A stretch of DNA of 64,000 nt, taken from Curtobacterium poinsettiae (lineage in GTDB: Bacteria; Actinomycetota; Actinomycetes; Actinomycetales; Microbacteriaceae). Numbering within the stretch: position 1 is the stretch's first letter; each line of letters opens with the position of its first letter. Both the position numbers and the translations under genes were made by a program. The DNA lies in NCBI RefSeq assembly GCF_025677645.1, contig NZ_CP106879.1, forward strand, positions 3,348,001 through 3,412,000, written 5' to 3'. Shown piece after piece: positions 16,799-24,289 of the stretch. The notes beneath the pieces were generated by a model. The model was not told the origin of the DNA, did not search any database, and worked only from the letters and a program-made list of their open reading frames with translations.

Positions 16799-17356
16799 AT
16801 GCCAGCTCCCGCCGTCCGCCTCACCCGCCTGGACCCCACCGGCGCCGACCGCCAGGAGCTGCTCGCGTTCCTGACCTCCGAGGAGTTCCCGTTCCACGTC
16901 CGACGGCGCATCAGCGCGGCCGACGCGGCGAGCGCCGTCGACTCCGGTGCCTACCGCGACGACGAGCACGACACCTCCTGGCTCGACCACGACGAGCACG
17001 GGCGGATCGGACTGGTCCGCCTCGAGGACCTGGCGGACCCCGTCCCCCTGTTCGACCTGCGCCTGGCTGGCCGGTTCCGGGGAAGGGGCCTCGGGGTCTC
17101 CGCCCTGCGTGCCGTCACCGACCACGTGTTCACGACGATGCCCGCGATCACACGCTTCGAGGGTCAGACCCGCGAGGACAACACCGCCATGCGCCGGGTC
17201 TTCGTCCGCGCCGGCTGGGTGCAGGAGGCCCACTACCGCGAGGCGTGGCCCGTCGACGGCGGTCCCGCCGTCGGGTCGGTCGGCTACGGCGTGCTGCGCC
17301 GCGACTGGGAGACGGGCGAGACCACCCCGGTGCCGTGGGACGACGGCGCGCGGTGA
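16799..17356 (+). CDS. GNAT-family N-acetyltransferase (RimJ/RimL-like)
   Basis: A 185-residue acetyltransferase. The CoA loop is RFRGRGLG at residues 92-99, and the NTAMRRVFVRAGWVQEAHYREAW segment is the hallmark of RimJ/RimL-type members, which acetylate protein N-termini, antibiotics or small amines. TACCCT ends seven bases before the ATG and no ribosome-binding site is present. It is divergent from the beta-lactamase gene with a 42-base gap. Substrate unknown. Confidence 0.87.
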   Translation: MPAPAVRLTRLDPTGADRQELLAFLTSEEFPFHVRRRISAADAASAVDSGAYRDDEHDTSWLDHDEHGRIGLVRLEDLADPVPLFDLRLAGRFRGRGLGVSALRAVTDHVFTTMPAITRFEGQTREDNTAMRRVFVRAGWVQEAHYREAWPVDGGPAVGSVGYGVLRRDWETGETTPVPWDDGAR

Positions 17357-17360
17357 GCGG

Positions 17361-17410
17361 CTGACGGTTCTGGTTCACGATCCTCGGGGTTCGCGAACCG
17401 GAACCGTCAG
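17361..17410 (+). terminator. Hairpin terminator after the GNAT gene
   Basis: A 16-bp stem (CTGACGGTTCTGGTTC at 17361-17376 with 17395-17410, one G:T pair) and an 18-base loop, starting five bases after the stop codon. Confidence 0.75.
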
Positions 17411-17460
17411 CGCGCGGACACGATCCGCCGTCCCGCGCCCGTCACGTGGCCAGCAGACGA

Positions 17461-17498
17461 ACGGGAGGCCCGTGGCGGCGCCGCCACGGGCCTCCCGT
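17461..17498. terminator. Perfect 38-bp palindrome of the GGAGGC family
   Basis: A perfect inverted repeat without loop, ACGGGAGGCCCGTGGCGGC and its complement. It is closely similar to the element at 23052. It lies in the 296-base gap between the GNAT gene and the TetR gene, which holds no other gene; from 17499 to 17600 nothing is recognised. Confidence 0.75.
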
Positions 17499-17614
17499 CC
17501 GCCCGTCCGTCGCGTCGCAAGGCCGCGACAGAGACTCCGTGGTGGGGTGCACGCCGTCCGCGATGAGCCGGTTGCGGGGATCGGGGGACGAACCTGGGGA
17601 TGCACTCAACCTCG

Positions 17615-17652
17615 TTGCACCGAGTGCATCGATGCACCTAGTGTTCGATGTC
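17615..17652 (+). promoter_or_regulatory. Promoter of the TetR-MMPL unit with operator inside
   Basis: -35 TTGCAC (17615-17620), an 18-base spacer and -10 TAGTGT (17639-17644), eight bases before the GTG at 17653. A perfect 14-bp palindrome GTGCATCGATGCAC (17624-17637) fills the spacer, where a bound repressor would exclude RNA polymerase. Further TGCAC copies occur at 17601 and 17616. Binding by the TetR protein encoded next is inferred. Confidence 0.75.
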
Positions 17653-18291
17653 GTGACCATCGCGACCGACCGCCGTGCTGCCCTCAAGGCGAAGCACCGT
17701 GCCGCGATCCTGCAGGCCGCTCGCGACCTGATCGACGAGCGCGGCGGCCGCGACTTCAGCGTGGACGACCTCGCTGCCCGCGCCGACATCGCCCGGCGCA
17801 CCGTGTTCAACCACTTCGCCTCGCTCGACGAGGTCCTGCTGGCGGTGTGCGAGCAGGAGCTGTCCGTCATCGTCGACCGGTTCCTCGCCGACATGGCCCG
17901 GACCCCGGTGGGCGACGGCAGTCGGGCGTCGATGTTCGACGAGCTCGAGTCCGCCGCCCGCGGTGCCGACCTGGCACCGGCGATCGCCAGCATGTACCGG
18001 ATCCTCGGTGACCCCGGCAAGGACGACCCGAAGGCCGCGGTCCTGACCCAGACGGCGTTCTCGCGTGTGACCGAACGGCTCCGGCACGAGGTCGCCCGAC
18101 GCTACCCGGCCGCCGACCCCCTCGACGCCGCGTTGCTCGTCGAGTCGCTCATGAGCGGCATCGTCGTCATCGCGGAGCACTGGCTGGCGACGTCCGGCCC
18201 CGAGCTCGACCAGCCGGCGCTCGACGCGTGGGACGACCTGCTCGCCCGACTCGTGCACAGCGTCCGCAGCGGCTACATGGCCGACGGCTGA
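17653..18291 (+). CDS. TetR-family transcriptional repressor of the MMPL exporter
   Basis: A 212-residue TetR regulator. The helix-turn-helix spans about residues 20-60 (ILQAARDLIDERGGRDFSVDDLAARADIARRTVFNHFAS). The ligand-binding C-terminal part is not assignable. In-frame starts exist at 17632 and 17641, but the first lies inside the operator and both lie at or before the -10, so the GTG at 17653 is preferred. The MMPL transporter gene begins 87 bases downstream on the same strand, so this is most likely its local repressor and an autoregulator. Confidence 0.88.
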   Translation: MTIATDRRAALKAKHRAAILQAARDLIDERGGRDFSVDDLAARADIARRTVFNHFASLDEVLLAVCEQELSVIVDRFLADMARTPVGDGSRASMFDELESAARGADLAPAIASMYRILGDPGKDDPKAAVLTQTAFSRVTERLRHEVARRYPAADPLDAALLVESLMSGIVVIAEHWLATSGPELDQPALDAWDDLLARLVHSVRSGYMADG

Positions 18292-18378
18292 CACCGCTCC
18301 ACCTCCTCGTCCCCCAGGGGTCCACCGGCGCACCCCGCACCACCAGCACCTGACAACGAAAGGACCGCAGGCACCCGC

Positions 18379-21030
18379 ATGGCCGGTCTCCTCTACCGTC
18401 TCGGACGGTTCTCAGCACGACGCCACTGGCTCGTGATCATCACCTGGGTCGTGATCATGGCCGTCGCGGGCGTCACGTACACGCTCTTCGCCGGCACCAT
18501 CTCGTCGTCGATCACGATCCCGAACACCAAGACCAGTCAGGTGCAGGACCAGCTCGCCGACAAGTTCCCGTCGGCGAACGGCGGCAACGGCACGATCGTC
18601 TTCGAGACGAAGGACGGCAAGGCGTTCTCGTCGTCGCAGCAGTCCGAGATCGACGAGTTCCTGAGGAGCCTCGAGAAGCTCGACGGCGTCAAGGGCACGA
18701 CGAGCGGCTTCGAGACCCAGCAGCAGCTCGACGACCAGCGGCAGAAGATCGTCGACGGCCGTGACCAGATCGAGTCCGGTCGCGCGAAGATCGAGACCGG
18801 ACAGGAGCAGCTCGACGCCCAGAAGGCGCAGCTCGAGTCCGGCAAGCAGAAGATCGAGGACGCCCAGGCACAGCTCGACGCGCAGAAGGCCCAGGCGCAG
18901 GCGGCCGCTGGCGCAGCCGTCCCCGCCGCACAGGCGCAGGCAGCGGCCGCCCAGCTCCAGCAGGCCCAGGCGCAGATCGACGCCCAGCAGGCCCAGATCG
19001 ACGCCGGTGAGCAGCAGATCGCCGCCGCCCAGAAGACGATCGACACGAACAAGCAGAAGCTCGACGACAACGAGCAGGAGCTCGAACAGGGCTCGGACCT
19101 GCTCGACCTGTCGAAGGACATCCGCTTCGTGTCGGACAACGGCAGCGCCGCGATCGGCACCGTGCAGTTCACGAAGTCGACCTACGAGGTCCCCGCGGAC
19201 ACGAAGACCGCCATCGCGGACGACGCTGAGTCGGCCGACATCCGGGGCGTCAACGTGTACGTCTCGAACGACATTGCACAGGGTGTGCCGTCGATCCTCG
19301 GCCCCGGTGAGATCGGCGGTGTCATCATCGCCGCGATCGTGCTGCTCCTGATGCTCCGCACGGTCATCGGCGCCGCGGTCCCGCTCGTCAGCGCCGTGCT
19401 CGGCGTCGGCGTCGCCTCGCTCACCGCCCTGTCGTTCTCGAGCGTCGTCGAGTTCATCTCGGTCACGCCGGTCCTGGGGGTGATGCTTGGCCTGGCGGTC
19501 GGCATCGACTACTCGCTGTTCATCCTCAACCGGCACCGGACCCAGCTGAAGCAGGGCATGCAGGTGCACGAGTCGATCGGGCTCGCCAACGGCACCTCGG
19601 GCAACGCCGTGGTGTTCGCCGGTGCGACGGTCATCGTCGCGCTGCTCGCGCTGAACATCACCGGCATCCCGTTCCTCGGCCTGATGGGCACGGTCGGTGC
19701 GGTCGCGGTGCTCTTCGCGATCCTCATCGCGACGTCCTTCACCCCGGCCCTGCTGTCGCTCATCGGCATGCGGATCCTGCGGAAGAAGGAGCGCGCGAAG
19801 ATCGGCAACACCGACTCCACGCGGATCCCGAACAAGCCGATGTCGAGCTGGCGCGCGGTCATCACGCTCGTCCTCGGCGTCGCGGTGCTCGGCACCATCG
19901 CCCTGCCCGCGACCCAGATGCGCCTCGGCCTGCCGAGCGGTTCGTCCGAGGCGGTCGAGTCGAGCCAGTACAAGGCCTACAAGACGCTCGAGAAGGAGTT
20001 CGGCGCCGGGCAGAACGGCCCGCTGCTCGTCGTGGCCACCCTGCCGGAGTCGATCAGCAAGAGCGACGTCACCGCGACCGAGGTCACCATCGGCCAGGCC
20101 ATCGCGAAGAACGACGACGTGGAGGCCGTGCTGCCGATCGGCGCTTCGAAGGACCGCGACATCATCGCGTTCCAGGTGAAGCCCGCCGGCGGCCCGGACA
20201 GCGTGTCCACCGAGGACGTCGTGAAGGACCTGCGCGAGCAGACCGTCTCCACTGACGACGGCAAGGTCACCCTCGGCGTCGCCGGCAACGCGTCGGCGAA
20301 CATCGACGTGTCCGAGAAGCTGTCGAACGTGCTGCCGCTCTACCTCGTGGTGGTCGTCGGGCTGTCGCTGATCATCCTGATCATCGTGTTCCGGTCGTTC
20401 CTCGTGCCGATCACCGCCACCGCCGGGTTCATCCTGTCCGTGCTGGCGTCGTTCGGCGGTCTGACCGCGATCTACCAGTTCGGCTGGCTCGGCTCGGTCT
20501 TCGGTGTGCACGACCCGGCACCGATCCTGAGCTTCCTGCCCATCATCGAGATCGGCATCCTGTTCGGTCTGGCGATGGACTACCAGCTGTTCCTGGTGTC
20601 CGGCATGCGTGAGGCCTACGCCCACGGCGCGAGCGCGAAGGTGGCCGTCCAGCGCGGTCTGCACGCGGGTCGCGCGGTGGTCACGGCGGCGGCGATCATC
20701 ATGATCTCGGTGTTCGCTGGCTTCATCTTCTCGGACTCGTCCACCATCAAGCCGATCGGCTTCGGGCTGGCGTTCGGTGTGCTGATCGACGCCTTCGTCG
20801 TCCGCATGCTGCTCATCCCGGCCGCGATGCACCTGCTCGGCAAGAGTGCCTGGTGGTTCCCGAGGTGGCTCGACCGCATCGTGCCGGACGTCGACGTGGA
20901 GGGCGCGAAGCTCGAGCGCACCCACCCGGTCGCCGGCCACGAGGACACGCACACCGGCACCCACGCGCTCCCCGTGGAGCCCGACGCGAACGCGCACGAC
21001 TCGGGGCACCCGCCCGCGCACCGCGCGTAG
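18379..21030 (+). CDS. MMPL-family RND exporter with Gln-rich coiled-coil insert
   Basis: An 883-residue membrane transporter. A first membrane span (about 15-37) is followed by an extracytoplasmic domain, then five spans, a second extracytoplasmic domain from about residue 510 and six more spans ending near 835. The GIDYSLFILNR segment near 375 and the AMDYQLFLVSGMREAY segment near 733 are the proton-relay repeats of MMPL proteins. Residues about 113-250 form an insert of heptads rich in Gln, Asp and Ala (repeats of AQLDAQKAQ type), predicted coiled coil. MMPL proteins export lipids, siderophores or drugs; the substrate here is unknown. GAAAGGA lies about 15 bases before the ATG. Confidence 0.92.
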   Translation: MAGLLYRLGRFSARRHWLVIITWVVIMAVAGVTYTLFAGTISSSITIPNTKTSQVQDQLADKFPSANGGNGTIVFETKDGKAFSSSQQSEIDEFLRSLEKLDGVKGTTSGFETQQQLDDQRQKIVDGRDQIESGRAKIETGQEQLDAQKAQLESGKQKIEDAQAQLDAQKAQAQAAAGAAVPAAQAQAAAAQLQQAQAQIDAQQAQIDAGEQQIAAAQKTIDTNKQKLDDNEQELEQGSDLLDLSKDIRFVSDNGSAAIGTVQFTKSTYEVPADTKTAIADDAESADIRGVNVYVSNDIAQGVPSILGPGEIGGVIIAAIVLLLMLRTVIGAAVPLVSAVLGVGVASLTALSFSSVVEFISVTPVLGVMLGLAVGIDYSLFILNRHRTQLKQGMQVHESIGLANGTSGNAVVFAGATVIVALLALNITGIPFLGLMGTVGAVAVLFAILIATSFTPALLSLIGMRILRKKERAKIGNTDSTRIPNKPMSSWRAVITLVLGVAVLGTIALPATQMRLGLPSGSSEAVESSQYKAYKTLEKEFGAGQNGPLLVVATLPESISKSDVTATEVTIGQAIAKNDDVEAVLPIGASKDRDIIAFQVKPAGGPDSVSTEDVVKDLREQTVSTDDGKVTLGVAGNASANIDVSEKLSNVLPLYLVVVVGLSLIILIIVFRSFLVPITATAGFILSVLASFGGLTAIYQFGWLGSVFGVHDPAPILSFLPIIEIGILFGLAMDYQLFLVSGMREAYAHGASAKVAVQRGLHAGRAVVTAAAIIMISVFAGFIFSDSSTIKPIGFGLAFGVLIDAFVVRMLLIPAAMHLLGKSAWWFPRWLDRIVPDVDVEGAKLERTHPVAGHEDTHTGTHALPVEPDANAHDSGHPPAHRA

Positions 21031-21051
21031 TCGACGCACCATCCCAACCAC

Positions 21052-21098
21052 CCTGGAGGCCCGGTGCCGGTCCACGAGACCGGCACCGGGCCTCCAGG
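21052..21098. terminator. Terminator of the GGAGGC family after the MMPL gene
   Basis: A 20-bp perfect stem (21052-21071 with 21079-21098) around a seven-base loop, 21 bases after the MMPL stop. It shares the GGAGGCCCGG stem end with the elements at 2390 and 36971. Confidence 0.85.
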
Positions 21099-21135
21099 CC
21101 GTTGCGCCCACCGCCCCGGGTCGCGACCACACCAC

Positions 21136-21164
21136 TTCGTGCACGAACGAAGTACCCTGAGGGC
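21136..21164 (+). promoter_or_regulatory. Operator and leaderless promoter of the OhrR-like gene
   Basis: A perfect palindrome TTCGTGCACGAA (21136-21147), within a wider ACTTCGTGCACGAACGAAGT, is followed by TACCCT (21153-21158) six bases before the ATG. The same 12-mer recurs at 21634 before the small Cys-rich gene. Autoregulation by the encoded MarR-type protein is inferred. Confidence 0.78.
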
Positions 21165-21608
21165 ATGACCCAGACCGCCCCGGACCCGCTCGCGCTCGAC
21201 CGGCAACTCTGCTTCGCACTCGCGGCGACGAGCCGCAGCGTCATCGGGCTGTACCGCGACCTGCTCGAGCCGATGGGCCTGACCCACCCGCAGTACCTCG
21301 TGATGCTCGCCCTGTGGGAGCGGGACCCACGGTCGGTGCGCGAGATCGCCGGCGAGCTGCGACTGGACTCCGCGACGCTGAGCCCGCTGCTCAAGCGACT
21401 GGAGGCCTCCGGCTACGTCCGCCGCACCCGCAGCGCCGCCGACGAACGCCAACTCGAGGTGTCCCTGACGACCGCCGGGCACGCCCTGCGCGACCGAGCA
21501 CAGGCGGTGCCGCTCGCCGTCGCCGACCGGCTCGGGTGGCCACTCGCCCGACTCGAGTCCCTGAAGGACGAGCTGACCGAGCTGCTGGAGCGTGTCGACC
21601 AGGTGTGA
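21165..21608 (+). CDS. MarR-family regulator of the OhrR type (peroxide/thiol-sensing)
   Basis: A 147-residue regulator. The N-terminal LDRQLCFALAATSRSVIGLYRDLLEPMGLTHPQYLVML region matches the OhrR subfamily, in which the single Cys of QLCFAL is oxidised by organic hydroperoxides; here it is near residue 14. The DNA-binding part is VREIAGELRLDSATLSPLLKRLEASGYVRR with wing SAADERQLEV. No ohr gene lies beside it. Instead a second copy of its operator stands before a small Cys-rich protein and an Old Yellow Enzyme. The subfamily call is strong from the N-terminus, the target assignment is inference. Confidence 0.88.
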   Translation: MTQTAPDPLALDRQLCFALAATSRSVIGLYRDLLEPMGLTHPQYLVMLALWERDPRSVREIAGELRLDSATLSPLLKRLEASGYVRRTRSAADERQLEVSLTTAGHALRDRAQAVPLAVADRLGWPLARLESLKDELTELLERVDQV

Positions 21609-21633
21609 TCCACGGCCATCAGTGCCATGATGG

Positions 21634-21645
21634 TTCGTGCACGAA
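21634..21645 (+). promoter_or_regulatory. Second copy of the OhrR-like operator
   Basis: TTCGTGCACGAA, identical to the palindrome at 21136, ends 14 bases before the GTG of the 70-residue gene and directly abuts its ribosome-binding sequence GAAAGGA. It may regulate a separate promoter for this gene or block transcription passing through. Confidence 0.75.
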
Positions 21646-21659
21646 CGAAAGGATGCACC

Positions 21660-21872
21660 GTGGGACGCTTCGGCCAGTGGTACGAACGGTGGAACACGAC
21701 GCTCATCAACAAGATGGGCCCCTCGCAGATCGGTGCCGGTCGGCCCGAGGGCATCGACGACCGGACGATCGACCGGGGCTGCCCCCTGTGCGGCAAGCCC
21801 CTCTCCCAGCACCAGGTGATCCGCCCCGAGGGCCAGGTGCGCTCGTCGACGCTGGTGTGCCCTCGCGACTGA
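21660..21872 (+). CDS. Small Cys-rich protein, zinc-ribbon-like, of unknown function
   Basis: A 70-residue protein. The N-terminal half is basic and aromatic (GRFGQWYERWNTTLINK). The C-terminal half has Cys 41 and Cys 44 in CPLCG, His 51 and Cys 67 in LVCPRD, a plausible single metal site. The GTG has GAAAGGA seven bases upstream; an in-frame ATG at 21627 lies before the operator and is less likely. A redox-active or zinc-binding role in the thiol stress response is suggested only by the operator it shares with the OhrR-like regulator. Family not recognised. Confidence 0.75.
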   Translation: MGRFGQWYERWNTTLINKMGPSQIGAGRPEGIDDRTIDRGCPLCGKPLSQHQVIRPEGQVRSSTLVCPRD

Positions 21873-21936
21873 CCGCACTGCCTGAAGAAGTGCTCCGAGG
21901 CGGAATTGCACCGGACAACTCGTCGTTCGCCCTGAC

Positions 21937-23031
21937 GTGAAGCTCTTCGAACCCGCCTCCATCGGCGCCCTGTCCCTGTCGAACCGCGTCGTCATGGCCC
22001 CGCTCACGCGCACCCGCGCCGGCGAGCACGGGGTCCCGAACGACCTGCTCGTCGAGCACTACCGGCAGCGCGCCGGCCTCGGCATGATCATCACCGAGGG
22101 CACCTGGCCCGTGCAGGAGGGCCGCTCCTACCCCGGGCAGCCCGGCATCGAGACCGACGAGCAGATCGCCGGCTGGCGCCGCGTGACCGACGCCGTGCAC
22201 GCCGCTGGCGGCACGATCGTCATGCAGCTCATGCACGGCGGCCGCGTCTCGCACACCGACATCTCGCAGACCCCGCGCATCGTCGCCCCGTCCGCCATCG
22301 CCGCCCCCGGGCAGACGCACCTGGCCGACGGCTCGAAGGCGGACATGCCCGTCCCGCACGAGCTGACCACCGCCGAGGTGCAGGAGGCCGTGCAGGGCTT
22401 CGTGCAGGCCGCCCGCAACGCGATCGCCGCCGGACTCGACGGGGTCGAGGTCCACGGCGCCAACGGCTACCTGGTGCACGAGTTCATGTCGCCGGTGTCG
22501 AACACCCGCACCGACCAGTACGGCGGCTCCCCCGAGAACCGCGCACGCTTCGCGATCGAGGTCACCACGGCCATCGCCGAGGCCATCGGCGCCGACCGCA
22601 CCGGCATCCGCCTGTCGCCCGAGCACGGGATCCAGGGCGTCATCGAGGACGACGCCGCCGACGTCCGCGCCACCTACACCGCCGTCGCCGAGGGCCTCGC
22701 GCCGCTCGGCCTCGCCTTCGTCGACGTCCTGCACGCCGAGCCGACCGGTGACCTGGTGCAGCACGTCCGCCGCACCGTGGGCGCGCCGTTCATCGTGAAC
22801 TCGGGCTTCTCGTCGCTCACCACCCGCGACGAGGCCATCGCGATCGTCGAGGGCGACCACGCCGACGCCGTCGCCGTGGGCCGCGCCGCGATCGCCAACC
22901 CGGACCTCGCGCACCGCTGGGAGCACGACGCCGAGCTCAACGAGCCGCGTCCGGAGCTCTTCTACGGCGCGACCGCCGAGGGCTACACCGACTACCCGTC
23001 GCTGGCCGAGGCGCGCGCGACCGTCGCGTAG
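21937..23031 (+). CDS. Old Yellow Enzyme family NADH:flavin oxidoreductase (N-ethylmaleimide reductase-like)
   Basis: A 364-residue FMN-dependent ene-reductase. It has SNRVVMAPLTRTRAGEHG at 16-33, the QLMHGGR segment near 97, the substrate-binding VEVHGANGYLVHEFMSPVSNTRTDQYGGS region near 170-200, and the phosphate-binding end with GRAAIANPDLAHRW near 315. It reduces activated double bonds of electrophiles such as enones, nitro esters and maleimides with NAD(P)H. The GTG at 21937 lacks a clear Shine-Dalgarno sequence. Position behind the OhrR-like regulator fits a detoxification role. Confidence 0.92.
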   Translation: MKLFEPASIGALSLSNRVVMAPLTRTRAGEHGVPNDLLVEHYRQRAGLGMIITEGTWPVQEGRSYPGQPGIETDEQIAGWRRVTDAVHAAGGTIVMQLMHGGRVSHTDISQTPRIVAPSAIAAPGQTHLADGSKADMPVPHELTTAEVQEAVQGFVQAARNAIAAGLDGVEVHGANGYLVHEFMSPVSNTRTDQYGGSPENRARFAIEVTTAIAEAIGADRTGIRLSPEHGIQGVIEDDAADVRATYTAVAEGLAPLGLAFVDVLHAEPTGDLVQHVRRTVGAPFIVNSGFSSLTTRDEAIAIVEGDHADAVAVGRAAIANPDLAHRWEHDAELNEPRPELFYGATAEGYTDYPSLAEARATVA

Positions 23032-23051
23032 TCGAGGCACCGACAGGTCAA

Positions 23052-23089
23052 ACGGGAGGCCCGTGGCGACACCGCCACGGGCCTCCCGT
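23052..23089. terminator. Bidirectional terminator of the GGAGGC family
   Basis: A 17-bp stem ACGGGAGGCCCGTGGCG with its complement around a four-base loop, between the convergent ene-reductase and membrane-protein genes. Nearly identical in the stem to the element at 17461. Confidence 0.85.
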
Positions 23090-23125
23090 CCGTACCGGGG
23101 CCGCGTCGCAGGCGTGCGCCGACGG

Positions 23126-24208
23126 TCAGTGGTCGAGGACCGAGAGCGAACCGACCACCGCGACGGCCAACGGTCCGCTGTAGGACACGCAGACGACGCC
23201 CATCCACACGGCCCCCGCCCACGTCGCTCGCAGACGGCTCTTCCGCCGGTCGCGGAGCACCAGGCGACGCCCCGCGGCGGCGATCGCGTCGGCGTGCCCG
23301 TCCTCGAGCAACGAACGGTCGTCCTGGTACCGGGAGGCGGCGCGCACGATGCGCGGCACGACCTCGCCCAGGACTGCCTCGACCTGCATCCACGGCGCAG
23401 GGCGCGACCAGTCCGCGGTCCCCGGCGCCGAGAAGACCAGCCGGTCGTCGACCATCTCGACGTTCCAGCCGGCCGCGTGGTCGACGAGCGCTGCCATCAC
23501 GTCAGGGGTGAGGACGTACAGCGCGTCCCGGCCGTAGTCCTCCGGCGCCCACACCCGGAAGTGCCGGTCGAAGTCGCCCTCCAGCGACATCCGCTGCCGG
23601 TGGCGGAGCACCACCGGCAGGTCGCTGCGACGACCGTCGTTCGCCGTGGCGTCGAGGAGCAGGTGCGGCAACGTGCCGGGCAGCCGGACGGTCAAGTAGG
23701 TCCAGTCCCGCGAGACCATCCAGCGCCGCTGGACGCAGCCGAACTCGACGTCCGGGACGCCGTCGACGTGCACGGGGACGGTGCCGAACCGGGGGTGGAC
23801 GCGGATGCCGGAGTAGCGCGGGGTGATCATCGAGTCGAGCGGCTTCGGACGGACCGGCCTCGCCGGGTACCCGCTGGCCTCCCCCGTCAGCACCGCCCGG
23901 GCCTCGTCCGGACGCAGGGTCCGAGGTCGTTCGCCCCGGACCAGGAGCACGACGAGCCCGACCACACCGGCGACGAGCACCACGAACCAGGCCACCCAGC
24001 GAGCGACGTCGCCGACACCCGCGCCGTTGTGGACGAGCCCGGTGCCCCAGATCACGAGCGCGGACGCGAGCCACGCGAGCGGGACCTCGATCGCCAGGAG
24101 CAGCGCGTTCCACCACCACGGGGCCTGTCGCGGGCGGCGCATCCGCGGTCGTCGTGCCGTCTCCGCCGCGAACTCGTCGTCGGACGCGGTCAACCAGCGC
24201 AGGTCCAT
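23126..24208 (-). CDS. Membrane protein of unknown function
   Basis: A 360-residue protein. A basic N-terminal segment (ARRPRMRRPRQAPWWW) precedes two membrane helices (about 28-50 and 62-85). A soluble cytoplasmic part of about 230 residues follows, and one more helix near the C-terminus (WAGAVWMGVVCVSYSGPLAVAVV). The soluble part has no catalytic motif that I recognise. The ATG at 24208 has AGAGGGG about 8 nt upstream; the frame is open beyond it but without coding character. It is divergent from the acyltransferase gene with an 81-base gap. Confidence 0.75.
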   Translation of the reverse strand: MDLRWLTASDDEFAAETARRPRMRRPRQAPWWWNALLLAIEVPLAWLASALVIWGTGLVHNGAGVGDVARWVAWFVVLVAGVVGLVVLLVRGERPRTLRPDEARAVLTGEASGYPARPVRPKPLDSMITPRYSGIRVHPRFGTVPVHVDGVPDVEFGCVQRRWMVSRDWTYLTVRLPGTLPHLLLDATANDGRRSDLPVVLRHRQRMSLEGDFDRHFRVWAPEDYGRDALYVLTPDVMAALVDHAAGWNVEMVDDRLVFSAPGTADWSRPAPWMQVEAVLGEVVPRIVRAASRYQDDRSLLEDGHADAIAAAGRRLVLRDRRKSRLRATWAGAVWMGVVCVSYSGPLAVAVVGSLSVLDH

Positions 24209-24289
24209 CGGCCCCCCTCTGGAGAAGGATCGTAGCGTCCGCGTCGAGAACGCCCGGCGGAGCCGTCCACGTCTCCTAGGATCGACGCA

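Noticed and set aside
18412..21219. 935-codon minus-strand frame opposite the MMPL gene
   Set aside because: Mirror of the coiled-coil repeats and membrane spans of the MMPL gene; composition not protein-like.
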